Shown: positions 1 to 18,288, numbered from the stretch's first letter. The stretch: DNA of 64,000 bases from Lepisosteus oculatus (GCF_040954835.1 NC_090703.1:12643001-12707000); one strand, 5' to 3'. The notes: generated by a model from the letters alone, not told the origin. Numbers and translations: made by a program.

Positions 1-321
1 AATACTTCTCATTAAAAATCGCAGGGTGTTTCTTGAAAAGAGTAGGGGTGTAACCCCGGCGTCCTGGTCAAATTTCTATTTGGCCCTTACCAATCGTGGC
101 CTCCTAATAATCCCCCTCTATGAATCGGCTACATTACTCTGCTCTCCTCCCCACTGATAGCTGATGTGTGGTGAGCGTTCTGGCGCACTATGGCTGCTGT
201 CGCATCATCCAGGTGGATGCTGCACATTGTTGGTGGTGGAAGGGAGTCCCTATTACCTGTAAAGCGCTTTGAGTGGAGTGTCCAGAAAAGCGCTATATAA
301 GTGTAAGCAATTATTATTACT
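1..321 (+). mobile_element. SINE 3' part (truncated by window edge) with LINE-like tail
   Basis: It ends in the widespread fish tail with aaagcgctttgagtgg, aaaagcgctatataa and a short (ATT)n run near 306-320. It shares its body (gctgatgtgtggtgagcg, then tggctgctgtcgcatcatcc) with a more diverged copy at about 61186-61679 that has a 5S-rRNA-like head. This copy is therefore read as the same SINE family, cut by the window boundary or 5'-truncated. The tail resembles 3' ends of L2/CR1-clade LINEs. Confidence 0.6.
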
Positions 322-635
322 GTATAGGACTAGAAGGTCAATGAAAACCTTTCCTTTCCCTGCTAGGTTGTGTCCACATGTCTTGGGCTCTTCACAGCTT
401 GGTGTCCTTCAAGCATCCTCTCCTGAAACCCAGATCTATCCTCTGTTCCCAAGACAGAGTGACAGCTTAGTAGCAAAGACATTCAAAATATTTACTTGTT
501 TATTCTGTGCATTTTTTGCCTTTAATATTTCAAAAATTAGACTTAAATAGAGTTTTGGAAGCATTGTTTTCCTTATTTATCGTGAACTCCACTGAGCCAG
601 GAGGATGATTATCCCTGTATAAGTACGTAGGAAAG

Positions 636-722
636 GTTAGAATCGAGAGGAGGCCATATAGGCCCATCTGACACGTGTTTGGTACTGTAGTTAATAGCTA
701 TTTGATCCGAGGATCTCATCCA
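636..722 (-). mobile_element. Short fragment of dispersed retroposon family A (antisense)
   Basis: The string gagaggaggccatataggcc, then cccatctgac and ctatttgatccgaggatctc, matches the 3' end of a retroposon common in ray-finned fish, read in reverse. The same family occurs at 1393-1690 and about 57385-57560 (antisense) and 54225-54690 (sense). Variable 5' truncation with a shared 3' end suggests LINE-type retroposition. Confidence 0.5.
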
Positions 723-954
723 GGGAATGGGCTTTGACAGCGTGGTTGGGTAGTTGATTTATAACCCCACTGAGGAGCCTGTGGGCTGGGCGTGGCAGGT
801 GCTGGGGAAGTTGGGAAGATCAGCCCCTCCCTTCTGGTATGTGTGCTGAGTGTGATGGACACTCGGGGGGGGTCTGGAATGCGTGTCGTGAGTGGAATGC
901 GGAAAGGGCCGCTGTACTCCTGCTCGGAGGGGTAATCTGTGCATCTCCCTGCAG

Positions 955-7104
<6,150 letters not shown>

Positions 7105-9160
7105 AGCTGCTTCTCCTTCCTCCTGGTAACCGTGCGGCCCCGGGAGGAGTTCTGTTCGGAATGAGGAGCCCCTCTCCCTGGGGGCCACGCTAGCACAGGC
7201 CTTATCGCTGCAGGCGAGCTGGACCGGGTGACCGCGCAAGCGAGTACGTCTGTCCGTAGACACAAAGCCCACCCGTAAGCCCTCCCCTCAGCGGCGGTCC
7301 TTTTCCCTGGAACAGCGCGAAAACTGCAATCCAAAACGCTGCGTTTTCCCGCTTTGTTCTCGTTTCCACGGTGTCTGAGATAATTGGTTTTCGAGAGCCT
7401 ACAGGTAAGTGTTTCCACAATTTTGGTAGGTTTTTTTTCTGTCACGTGACATCCTTTTAAAATTCCCTCTGGCTGATTTGGTTTCCCAGTTAACAACGCT
7501 AAAATGCCACTAATTATGAAACATGACCCAAGCTACTTTGAATTACAGCCTCTGAGTGATTAACCTCTTCAACTCCTCAAACGGTGTTTAAAGGTGAAAG
7601 TAGTACCAGAGCGCATGTAAATTACACTATAGTCCTGCAGTTTACTGACAAGTACCTATTGTGTCTGGTGTTAAACTACAGTAAATCATATTCATTCCAA
7701 CAGCACAGATATATATATATAACATATGTGCATTCTATATACTGTGTATATAGAACATATAATACATACCTGTATAACAGGCATGTAAATGTGCAACAAT
7801 TGCAATCATGGCATTTTAGATAATTGTACAAAAAAAAGAAAAAAACACCCTTATCTCAAAGGGTAGTGAATATGTTTTGCTGATGCAATGACTGTGAATC
7901 GCATTTTATAGGGAGGTATATTGCAAAATAACCACCAATGTTACATTACAGATTGTCTTTCAATGGATGTCTAATGTGCAGCTTTAGGCATATTCGATTT
8001 TACATTGAAGTCAAATGGGTTTAGTAAAATAAAATACTGGAAATAATTTTAAGCCTTACTTTACATAATGAGGTAAAACATGGTTTTGATTTGTGTATGT
8101 ATTTGCAATGTTGTCAATATGCTCCGAGTACAACATGCAGGGATTTCAATAATGCACTGACATACAAATCTCTTTTACACCAGAAGCTTGGATACTGGGA
8201 ATTACCGAATGAGTGTTTTTGTCTTAAAATGCTGAGTTTTCCCCATTGTACAGCAATAATCATCGTCTTGCACTTGCTGGTGATCGTTATATTTTGCTGG
8301 ATATGCCTTGCACCTTTTCAAATTTCAAATTACATTTTTCCAATTTCAGGGAGCAACACAGATTGTTTAAAAAAAGTTTAAAAACATGGGTCTGTAACAA
8401 ACTCTGGTCTTGGTGAACTCCAGTCCTGTAGGCTTTGCAGTTTATAAAGAAACAGAGCAATTTCATTGTGGTTTAATTAAGCAGGTGATAGTTTCAGTAT
8501 TTTAGAGATCATACTCTGTATTTCTTCAGCCTTCAAAGACCAGAGCTCTCTTAATTGAACAATTAGTACATTAATTCAGTGTTAACATACAAATATAGCT
8601 TATTGGTGACCCTAGCTGGACTCGAGCTTTCCAGACACCTGGAAACTAAGTAGTGCTGACTGAGACTGAATACATTAGCACAGATAACACAATTTCACAA
8701 TTATCAAGATTTTACTGTACCTGTCCCCCTAGTTTTTATTCGTACAGCTCACCTTACACCTGAAGCACCCACAGCTTATACTGGACTAAGAGGAATGAGG
8801 GCAGAGTTGTGTAGACAAGGACAGAAAACTGTTTACCACTGCTAGAGCCTGCTGATGCGTGTGCACTTTACTATTCAGAACAGATCACTCAGGAGTTCTC
8901 ATAAAAACATCAAGGGGCACAGCTACCCCAGGACTCTTATGGGTACATTCCATATGTGGGTTATCAAGGGATATTAAAAGTAATGTTTTGTTAAAGAGAT
9001 TTTTTGATAACTCTTGCTCTGTTGTCAGTTTTCACAACTGTGTGTAAATATGCTGTCATTACTTAAAGATTTTAATACTTCCTTAAATAACTGTTACATG
9101 TGTAAAAGTTGAGATATTAAAAAAACACATGAAAAAGATTGATTGGTCCCTGGTGTTCTG
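7105..9160 (+). other. TYRO3: TYRO3 3' untranslated and downstream sequence
   Basis: No coding signal is seen. A possible poly(A) signal AATAAA lies at 8028-8033, but the true mRNA end cannot be fixed from sequence. A ten-base palindromic E-box GTCACGTGAC lies at 7441-7450. Around 8396-8560 there is a degenerate MITE-like stretch beginning near aactctggtctt, with a matching inverted string near aagaccagagct. Confidence 0.4.
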
Positions 9161-11341
9161 TTTATTCGTCTGTCGGTGCATCCTGTAGAGTCACAACAGA
9201 CAATAATCGGTACAAATATACCAACCAGTAAATATTTCAAGGTATTACCAGCTTGTTTGTTCCAAAGGAGATGAGATTTTAACCCTGGTGTTCCAGCTAA
9301 CTTCCACTCTTGTACATGCAGGCTTTCCAGACTTCCCCTAAACTCTCCTTAATTCAAAATCATTTTATTCCATTTTTTTAAATCTTTTTTAAGTGAAAGT
9401 ATATTAAAAAGGCAATGTTGTGCATTAACTATAACATTGTTAAGCATAATCCTAAGCAAACAGTATTTTAGCCAATCTAGCGTTAAGTGTACTAGATATG
9501 GTCCCAATTACTTTCACAAACCCACCTGACAAATCATTTTGCCAGCAGAACGTTTTGAAACGCTGGCATCGCAAATCCATGGTTTTCTTTTCCACTGGCC
9601 TTACAATATAAACCCAGTGAGTGTTGTTCATCGTGTAGAAATGCATCATCACAAACAATATTTATGAAACGTCTTTTCAAGAGGTAATTGTTTTTTGTGA
9701 AATTTCTCGTAGGCTGAATTCCAACGTAATGTATTGTGTATTAAATTAAAGACAGAGATGAGTATTTCAGCTATGTGTACTTGTAAAAAGCGACATAGAC
9801 AGTCGGCTTATTCGGTGTGTACGGCTCGTCATTGGATAGGCTGGTGCAAGATACCAAGTGCTTTATTATCGAGACGCCCTGCTTTTATGGCCTATTTGTC
9901 CCACAGCCTTAACCGAGGCTATGGATATATTTTATACACAGTCCCTTAGTACTGAAGACTGAATTGATAGTATGAAGCAGAAACTGCGATTCACAACATC
10001 ACATCTCATTAAAAGCATTGAGGAGAACTCCTTCACAACACACACCCCCACTCTAACCTAACATGTTTCAGTCTCAGTGGAGGATGGAGCTCTCCCCAAA
10101 CTTCCTGTTGACAGGTCTGCTTCAGGAGGTTCTACCTGTGCTATTTAACGCTTTAAGTGTGTTGAAGATCGGCTTGGTTGTCTCACTACAGTAACAGTTT
10201 CATTTTTTATCCGATATGACCATATATGATCTTAGACGGCCTTCTTTCAATTTCAGGCTGTCGGGTCAAGATACATTCTGAATCAGCCAGGTCTCCTTTC
10301 CACAATGATAATAGAATTAACCCCTGGGGGTGGGCTCTTCGACGCTTTTAATTATGCCAATCGCTCCATTCCGAAGCTCTGTTAAAGGTTGATCGGAGCC
10401 ATCTCCTGCTGCAATATCGCGTGGGACAAATTTGCCTTGTGTTGTGTTGTTCATAAGTCACATTTCATGAGAGAAACGAAATGCTCTCTGCCTTAGATTT
10501 CTCCCTGCGCGTGTTGAAAGCTCAAACACGTTCTCCCTATCACGTGACCAAAAGAAGCTTTCGTTTTCTATCAGTGACGCTGAACGAAGCTCTATACCGA
10601 CGGCGACAGTCGGTTCTGAATGCTTTATTTGGCTTAATATAAGTCTTCAGGCACGCATTGGGTACAAGTTGAGGGTTTTTTTCAGACGCCGAGTAAAGTT
10701 TATTAATATTCTCTACAGATCTGTACACACTGGTGTTCTAAGAAAGGCATCGCCTTATCAGCTCACACTAAGCCTTCAAACCTAAGGGAACGTGCACGAA
10801 GTCAGCGACTGCTTTCTTTCATGACACGAAAGACGTTTTCTCGTTATCTTACGTGCAGTACGAGCGGATAACAAACAAAATCACATTTTGATAGAGGAGA
10901 GCCCAGCTTTCTTTGCGAGCTCATTTCAAGCTGCCTCAAAAAGAATTATAATAATACCTGGTTTAAACTGCACCGTGTACGCAGACGTGGAAATAAAATT
11001 AAACGGAACAACGCATTCATCCTAGCAACGTTTGTAGGTATTTAAGGACACTGACGCTTCTTTTTTCCTGATTATACATTTTCCTGATTGAGAGTATGAG
11101 AAAATGCCGTTGGACTATTCATAGGGGCGATAAATTATTCATTTACGTTCGTTTAATCTGATCCTGTAATGTAGATCACACTCCACTACCATTTCATATT
11201 GTGAAAGAATAGGCTACATTAAAAAAACATCCTCTCCTCAGCTCAGTCCACATACTGTGTAAGTACCTTCTAATGAGCAATGAAAGCGGCTCAGCCGTCC
11301 GCGGCGAGAGGGCGGAAGGGGGGTCGGGGGAGAGTTGAGAA
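9161..11341. other. Intergenic stretch without recognised genes
   Basis: No convincing exon or RNA gene is seen. The DNA is AT-rich with scattered short reading frames that lack family resemblance. An E-box TCACGTGAC lies at 10540-10548. A short GC-rich patch (gtccgcggcgagagggcgg) lies near 11297-11316. Confidence 0.4.
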
Positions 11342-11351
11342 TTTCCGGGTC

Positions 11352-11642
11352 TATCCGTCTATTATCTAGCCGCTTCGGTCAAATCGCTGCCAGGGGGAGC
11401 CGGAGTCTACCAACAGGCAAAGCGTACACCCCGGCGTGGACGCCAAGCCATCGCAGGACACACACTCAGACACGCACACACTCACACCAGGGCCAGTTTA
11501 CGCCAGAACCTACCACTATGTCTTTGGGCTGTAAGGGGGGAACTGGAGCACCCGGCGGAAACCCAGGCCAGCACGGGGAGAACATGCAAACTCCACACAG
11601 ACAGCACCCCAGGTCTTGAACCCGGGCCACCGCGACGCCGAG
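11352..11642 (-). mobile_element. Family B SINE-like insertion with 10-bp target duplication
   Basis: A 291-bp insertion is bounded by the direct repeat tttccgggtc (11342-11351 and 11643-11652). Inside are gacacacactcagacacg, ctgtaaggggggaactgg and gagaacatgcaaactccaca, the reverse complement of the landmarks in the 1130-1385 copy. It is one of the better preserved copies here. Confidence 0.65.
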
Positions 11643-12319
11643 TTTCCGGGTCGTGTTTTTTTCTTCAATTGATTTCTCTCGTTACGTTTAAAGATTAAAT
11701 TTGTGGAGGGGTGATTGCTGTCTGAAACCTAACAAATATCATCTGCTTTGCGACAGTGAAACTATGCCTTGGCAAATAAACTAGCAGGTTGTTTGAGAGG
11801 TACGGTAAATATAGTCCCAGAAATGTTCGTACGTTTGAAGGGATCTGAGGTGCGCCTTGGTGACAAAGACATAATTTAGGGTTTTTCTCAGCACTAGTTT
11901 TCGTAACTTTTCTTTCGCCATCATCCGCGGTCGCTTTTTCTAGCAGGTCTTCTCTCCAAAATGTACAGCTATTTTTTGACCGCAGGTTTATAATCCGATT
12001 TAGTAACGTGTAAATGTTAATTCCACGCCGAAATATTAAAAAAAGTAGAAAAACTCAAAGTGTGGTGTGTGGAGCCTTTTTCTAACACGAGGTGGGGAAG
12101 ATGAAGAGAGTAGGAATATGATGCGCGAGGAGGGGGACCTTCTGGACAAACTAAAGTCTGAGAGACGAAGACCGAGGTGTGAAAACCTGAACTGGGTAAA
12201 TTACTGGAGGGGTTTAAAAAGAAAACACTATCTCGGTGAGAACTGGTGGAAGGTGTGATCCTAGTTTAAAAGATACTTTTTGTTCCTGAAATTGAAAGCG
12301 AATACATTATTACCTTTAG

Positions 12320-12514
12320 GTGGGTAGCTGCGTCAGCATGCGTAGACTGCAAAGGAACAAGTAATAGGTTTATTCCATGCTGAAAAAAAAGAAGAGAACA
12401 CAACGTTTCGGCCGTGGAGCCTTCTCACACCTGAAGAAGGCTCCACGGCCGAAACGTTGTGTTCTCTTTCTTCTTTTTTTTCAGCATGGAATAAACCTAT
12501 TACTTGTTCCTTTG
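12320..12514 (+). mobile_element. Palindromic Penelope-like element fragment with 15-bp target duplication
   Basis: The 195-bp insertion is flanked by the perfect direct repeat cattattacctttag (12305-12319 and 12515-12529). Most of it (12350-12514) is a near-perfect inverted repeat with a 9-nt centre at 12426-12434; arm landmarks are aaaggaacaagtaataggtt and its complement. The sense arm contains CTGAAGA (12431-12437), a GGC/GCC stem and GAAA (12451-12454), resembling a hammerhead-ribozyme core with one extra A. Inverted LTR-like ends and embedded hammerheads are known for Penelope-like retroelements; the assignment is inferred. Related copies are at 28037-28246 and 46221-46270. Confidence 0.6.
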
Positions 12515-12709
12515 CATTATTACCTTTAGTTTATTTGGCTTCTGTGTATTTAACTGCGAGCAACTTACTTAAAACGTAAGTACTTAAAAAGGCCAGACAC
12601 CATTTTGAACCGTGATCGGTCCTCTCACCGATTCTCTTAGATCTGCCCTTCAGGACAACAAACACTCTTGACGGGGGATAAACTAGTGACGCTTATTAAC
12701 GTTAAACAG

Positions 12710-12820
12710 CAGGAGGAAAATGGGGGGGGACACATACGCGGCCACGGGGAGAGAAGACAAACTCCACGCAGACGTCCACAACCAATCCCAGGTCCCGGGA
12801 GCTGGGACACCGTCAGTCCA
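12710..12820 (-). mobile_element. Fragment of family B repeat
   Basis: The strings cacggggagagaagacaaac and tccacgcagacgtccacaac correspond to the region of the 11352-11642 copy containing cacggggagaacatgcaaac. This copy is diverged and truncated. Confidence 0.4.
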
Positions 12821-13589
12821 GCCCCAACCTTTTTTAAAATATGTTAAACCTGACTACTCAGCGCAGTCAAAAGCGGCATAGTGAAAAGTTAAAAAGTGAA
12901 CAGAATGTAACTTTAATGTAATTTTAAATGGCGTAGACATTCTAAAAAAAATGGAAAAAATATTTTGTTTGAAACGAGTACAGTTTAATCGTGTAGCGCT
13001 TGCAGGTTCGCGGGTGGGCGGCAAAGCCCAGGATGGCTCAGGCTCTGTTCGGAAAACCAGCCCGGCTCTAGCGTGAGGCAGGACCAGCAAACGGCCGGCT
13101 CGGTCCCAACCTCCCCTGTGTCCCCCAAAAGCAGGACCGGACAGAGGCGTACCCCCAACACTCACAAGCACGGAACAACACTTAACGGTGAAAACGGCTG
13201 GAACACGTTGTGCTTTTCGTAATTGTATATAAACAAAAGAACAACTGAAGTGTTCTCTCGGAGACCCCGGGAACACGCTGGGCTCTCGTCGTGGGTTTGT
13301 CAACTGCGGCCACCGGAGACCGGGGTGAAATTCCGCCTCTTGTTTTCTCGGGGCAATAGTGCTTTGTTATTACAGGTTCAGTAACTCTGCGAGAGTTGCC
13401 AGAATTCGGCTCAGTTTCAGTAATTCTGCAAACATCCCTTTCTTCGGTGTGTTTTTTTTATGATATAACGCCTTAAAATCTTGTAGAATTGTAGAATTAG
13501 GGCCCAGTACTACATGTTGCGGGGTCTCATCTTCTCTGAATACACTGAAATCCCGCGTTATAGTCATCGATTAGGGTCATGACGAACGC

Positions 13590-14010
13590 GACTCGAGACG
13601 AATCCGCCTCTTGCCTCCAAGCGGCACCCCCGCCAGCCTCCTCTCACCTCCGAGGATCAATAGCGCTTAGCAGCAGCGCATGCTCGCTGCAGTACCGGAG
13701 CCCTGCACTCCCCTCGAGTTTCTCACCCGGTCCGCGCCTTCGCAGAGCCGTGCATGGGAGGACTGGCCCGCTTGCCAAAGTCTTGTTTTTCGAGGTAAAG
13801 CGCTCGCTTCTGCTTCTAACAGCGTGCTCCGGCTGGTTCGAGACACGCGTTTCGCCGGCGTCGATTTAAGCCGGCCGGCTGCCTTTAACTTAAAAGCGCG
13901 CAGCCCGCGGGAGGGGGAGGGAGGGTGCTGCCGGTGGTCACCTGACGACACTGGCACACGACTCCGGCGAGAGAGCGGTGCACGACCCGGGTCGCCAAAC
14001 CTAGCGCCTG
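13590..14010. promoter_or_regulatory. CpG-rich island upstream of MGA
   Basis: This segment is GC-rich with frequent CpG (ggtccgcgccttcgcagagc, cgtttcgccggcgtcgattt) against AT-rich surroundings. It may be an alternative or distal promoter of MGA or of an unseen transcript. Reading frames within it (for example 13680-14030) look like by-products of composition. An E-box CACGTGAC lies just downstream at 14208-14215. Confidence 0.4.
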
Positions 14011-16009
14011 AGCACGGAGGCTGCTTTTAGCGCACTTCGAGATTTGTATTGAAACCGAAAAGAGCCTCTGCCTTCGACACCTTTTTTTTTTCCAGCGCTT
14101 TTTTTTTTAAAAAAAAACGGGGCTTTGAGTATCCGTGTTTCTATTTCGCCCTATCACCGCCCGCCATTCCCTCAAATGTACCTGGGACTGCTGCTGTTGC
14201 GGAGGGACACGTGACTGCCGGCAGCCAAGGGAAGGCCGTGCTTCCTTGTCGTCATGAGGCTCGCTCGAAACCCGTGTGGCCGCGGATTCACACTTATCTG
14301 TGTTAGGCGTGCTGTTCTTACAATGGGGGCACTGCACATCACGCGTTTAAGCGACACGTTTTGAAACAACGACAAAAAAAAGCTTGAGCGTGTGCAGGCG
14401 GTTTCGAGCCAATCCCCCCCCCCAAAAAAAAAATGGATGAATGTCCCTTGGCGATCTAGCAATTGTGGAGCGTAAAACCGTGGTGACCGCAGTTGTCAGG
14501 GGTCTTGTTTATCGTCGGGTCAGTTTAGGAATTCGTAGTCCAAAGTTTCCCTCTTAATAATGTCGCAGTTCAATTTCCATTTCTGCCGGTATTCGCCTGT
14601 GGCTCGGGGTGCATGTGACCAGGCAGTAGCCAATAGGACCCATCTCGTTTTCAATGTCGGATGGGCTGCAGCCTTCGAAAGAAATAGGTTTATCTAGCCG
14701 TGGACGCGGACTGAAAGACGTTCGTGTTGGCCGGATAAAAAGCTCAGATTTAATAAGCATCTTCTGGTTATCTGCCATGCTCAAAAGGTGTGGGAAATGG
14801 GTGTGAATGCTTATTGGCAGTGAAATTGGAACTTTCCTTCTCTCTTTTTTCTCGCTGTAGGAGCAAAACCCCATATCTGATGTATGTTATGCGTTTAATG
14901 TAATTGAACCGCACATTCATCTCCTAGTTCTCGCAGGAAAATGAAGGAAAAAAGATAGCTGATATTTCACGAAAGGCAGAACACACAATTGCAAACAACA
15001 TTGTACTGTATGTAGAGATGTCTTTCTAAATATACATATAAATCGAATAAAGTATATGTAAAACAATAGTTTAGAGGAATACTGAAATATATAAATTCGA
15101 TACTGTTTTAAATGGAAAGCAAATGACAATTACTATATTTCTGGGTTATTTAGTAAATTCAAGATTTATTTCTGCTGTGGCTGGTCTTGTATATGAATAC
15201 TACACGGCCTAAAGCAAACCTGTAAAATAAATCTTTTATTCTCTTAGAATAATAGAATGCTGCTCTGTAAGCTTAGACATTGTAGCTCAAAGGTGACCAT
15301 AACAGAAAGTTCACGCAATTACAGTTTAAAGGGCGAGCACTCCTTATGTTGTTGTTTCCAAGCGATTTTAGACTAACAGCTCTCTCGCCTGCGCTGCGGT
15401 TCGATTGTGTACTCAAATGCTGTCACTCGTGGACGTTGCTTCTGCTAGTTAGTTCTGTCATAGTAATCTGGCAAAACATAGTGTAGTAGCTCTTGCGCAG
15501 GAGCCGGTAGTTTTAGGGATTTTTCAAATGTAAGATTACTGTGCAATAGTTATCCCGAAATGTTGTATTTAAAAAAAACCCACAACTAATTAGTTGATTG
15601 GTGTCACTAGATAGCGACCAAGAGCTTCTAGTGGCAATATTACTTATACAGTATCTCTTCTCACGTATGTGCTGGCTAGAATGTATCTTTCTTGATCTCT
15701 TTCGTTTTTAAGTGTCGGTATGAAAAGGGGTGTTTGCTTGTTAACGCTGTTTTTGTTGAAATGCGTGCTCGCACCTCCACTACGCGGCTGGTGGGCTTCT
15801 CTCTAGGATGAACGAGTGTTTGACCTGTGCTTGGTTTTCGTTTTCTGCATCTGCTCTGTCTGCCTCGGTGCCCCGCTGTATCGGTTCTCACTAGCTGCTA
15901 TTTTGTTTCACACGGCAGGCACCACGTGAAAGTATTTCTTTTGAACGCCGACCAATAAAGACGTTAAATCCCATTCGATTAAAGTGCATTCGCGTTTTTT
16001 AAAGGCGGG

Positions 16010-16680
16010 CTTTTCCTTCGTTGCTGCCGGTGCTCGCACAGATCCCGATTTTAAAAAATAAAAGCTTTAGCCGAGCTCGGTGCGTGCGCAAAGAGGCTTT
16101 GTATTCCCACGTGACTGGCTCCTGCTGTCCCGTACTGGGCAGAGCCTGCGCGTTAGGCGAGAACGTGAGCGTGCCACCACAAGGACTCTGACGTAGGTGA
16201 CTGAGAGCACTCATGTTTTCTCCAGCTGGGTGAGACGTACGGAGTAAGAAGGGGGAAAAAAAAGAACGGAAAGAGCCAATGAGCAAGTCAAACGACGGTC
16301 GGATTTCGGGGTGATGTTTGCACGACTGGGAAAGGTAACAGCTCAGCGGAGCCGCGGTGGAGCGCGTTTGCACGGAGAAAGAGACGGCGCCTGTTGCCAC
16401 GAGTTGGGTGTTGAGAAGATCCCCGAGGGTGGGCTCGCGCTCCCAACGCGTTGGCTGGAAGGGGGGGAGGGATTCACGCGCCATTGAGGCTGTGGCCGGG
16501 TTTTGCACGCGCTGGGACCGCCAGTCATGGTGGTGCCAAGGAGACCGCGCCAGGCCCACGCGCTTGGGGTTGGCATCGTCGAGGCGGCCAGAGGCCCGCT
16601 TCACCATGTCCTTCGACAGGCATGGGAGCGCTCGCTTGTTAGCTCCGGCTTTTAGTTCGGAGGAGGGGCTAAGTTGAGAA
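16010..16680 (+). promoter_or_regulatory. MGA: CpG-rich segment, probable MGA promoter region
   Basis: The segment is CpG-dense (for example ggagccgcggtggagcgcg, ctcgcgctcccaacgcgttgg). A CCAAT box lies at 16276-16280, a CACGTGAC E-box at 16108-16115 and a further CACGTG at 15923-15928. It lies about 2.3 kb upstream of the first MGA coding exon, the usual arrangement for a gene with a noncoding first exon. Confidence 0.5.
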
Positions 16681-16978
16681 ATTTAGCACCAGAAAAATCA
16701 CGTCAACGAAACGGAAACGGGGATGAAACAACATGGCACAGATGAACTTTTTTTTTGTATTTAGTTTCAAGGGAGGTGTTCCATAGATTCAGTTTTAATC
16801 CAAGCGTGTCTACTATTACTGCAACGTTTACAAGCCTCTTTAAAATTGTGGTGTCATTGTGATACACCTAATGCTGCTTGAATTTAGAAAAAAAAACGAA
16901 TCCATAAGCGCGAACACGAACAGAACATCTCTAGGGTTTTGAAATTTAACGTTTTGCGAATGGGATGGTCGAATATTC

Positions 16979-17008
16979 AACATGGCGACCTTGGGTGTAG
17001 ACGGAAAG
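16979..17008 (+). promoter_or_regulatory. YY1-type element and candidate end of MGA exon 1
   Basis: AACATGGCGACC matches the YY1 consensus often found at or just after transcription starts. The ATG opens a nine-codon frame ending at AAG before a possible donor gtgtgt at 17009. If this were spliced to the acceptor at 18941 it would give a short upstream frame that stops just before the MGA start. Confidence 0.3.
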
Positions 17009-17055
17009 GTGTGTAAAGCACCTGGTCAGAAAGGTAGCTAGATTGAGAGGTGTGG

Positions 17056-17708
17056 TTATGTTCTTTGCCGTTGGAATACGTTTAGTTTATTTGTCGAGAG
17101 AGATTGTTTATTAACGCACGTCCTTTGGAAGTACTGTTCGATGAGAACCATGATTTTAAAGCGATAAGATGTAAGAGCTAGCAAGCGGAGGTAAATCTGA
17201 ACGGGGGGTAGATGGTGTCTTTTCTGTTGCCAGGTTTTAAAAAAATGTTGCAAGAGATTATACATACAGACATCCCGCAAATCTGGGTCCTTCGCCAGGC
17301 TTATGAAAAGCTGTAATTGCTCCTGAGCAGAAACAGGAGGGATTGAAATCACATGCATCTGTTTGGAACCGATGATGCTGCCGAGTGGCGATGTGGTAGT
17401 TGGCGTGTTAGATCGCTTCTTTCTCTGTCTTTGCTTCTGAATTTTCTGCAATTCATCTACCGTTTCTGCTCTTACTTGCTCGGCGTTTGTACTGGTGCCA
17501 ACTTTGAAGAGCGGCGCGTAACCCCACTTTCTGTTGCGCACTTAAAGGAAAAATGAAATCCTTGATCAGCAAATGATTGTAACACGCGTGTGTAGAAATG
17601 CCTGTGGGCTTGAATGACTAGCAGAAGCTGTAACCAAATGAGAAGACTCAGTGTGATGCAGATTGTTACAGTTTCTCTGCGTGTTAAATATATTGTGTCC
17701 CTTATCAA
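17056..17708 (-). CDS. Unidentified minus-strand reading frames (possible unknown gene or pseudogene)
   Basis: Two overlapping minus-strand frames are present. The upstream frame (17708-17472, opening at a TTG or behind a possible acceptor) carries a strongly hydrophobic segment, TVTICITLSLLIWLQLLLVI, then basic/polar sequence. The downstream frame (17541-17056, first codon GTG) runs 161 codons. It has a basic patch (QKQRQRKKR) and a helix-like stretch (DPDLRDVCMYNLLQHFFKTW, then PPVQIYLRLLALTSYRF). A single-base shift near 17540, or the gtaaga donor-like site in the first frame, could relate them. I do not recognise the family. It could be a frameshifted gene, an exon of an unknown gene, or chance. 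Confidence 0.25.
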
Positions 17709-18288
17709 TGGTTAAATAGATCGCTAATTTGCTACGTAAGCAGGCATAAAGAAATATGTTGGTGTTTTATGAAAAGTAAAATTGACAGTCTATACTGTAC
17801 GTTTAAATACACGTTTTAACGCACGCTTTAAGGTATTCAAGCGTTGAAAGTAGTTTTCACAACATAGGTTGATATTAGCCCTGTACTGCTACACCGGCGC
17901 TTAAAAATAAATCAGAATCCAATTAAGCTTACATTGGCTTTTCATACTTACTATTACTGGAAATTAATTATTACTGGAAATGGAAATTAATTCTATCTGG
18001 ATATTCAGTAATGCATTTTTTAAGTAATGCTGTTTTAGAGAAATGTGTGACCTAGATCAGTTGGTATAGGAAAATGTGTGTTTATTTTAAGGTCTTTGGT
18101 GGTACTGTTTATTGCTCTGTTGAAAAAGTTTTAAGATCAACAAATATTCTTTGGAAGTAAAAGTTCAATTGAAAGTATATTTTTTAATGTAATTTACTGT
18201 TACAGTTTTCAATCACCATCTTAAGCCACAGTATTGATACAGAGTTAATAAAGGATGTCAAATATCTAAAAATGTTAAACTACTAGAT

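Noticed and set aside
12423-12431. A TCACACCT T-box half-site inside the palindromic element, tempting given that MGA has a T-box.
   Set aside because: It lies at the centre of a repeat element and is short enough to occur by chance; no evidence of regulatory use.
14554-14874. A 106-codon minus-strand frame upstream of MGA.
   Set aside because: No recognisable family, no splice context and no neighbouring coding signal; kept out for lack of support.
15999-16607. A 202-codon minus-strand frame in the CpG-rich segment.
   Set aside because: GC-rich DNA gives long chance frames; no hydrophobic core, domain or family resemblance, and the segment looks like a promoter.
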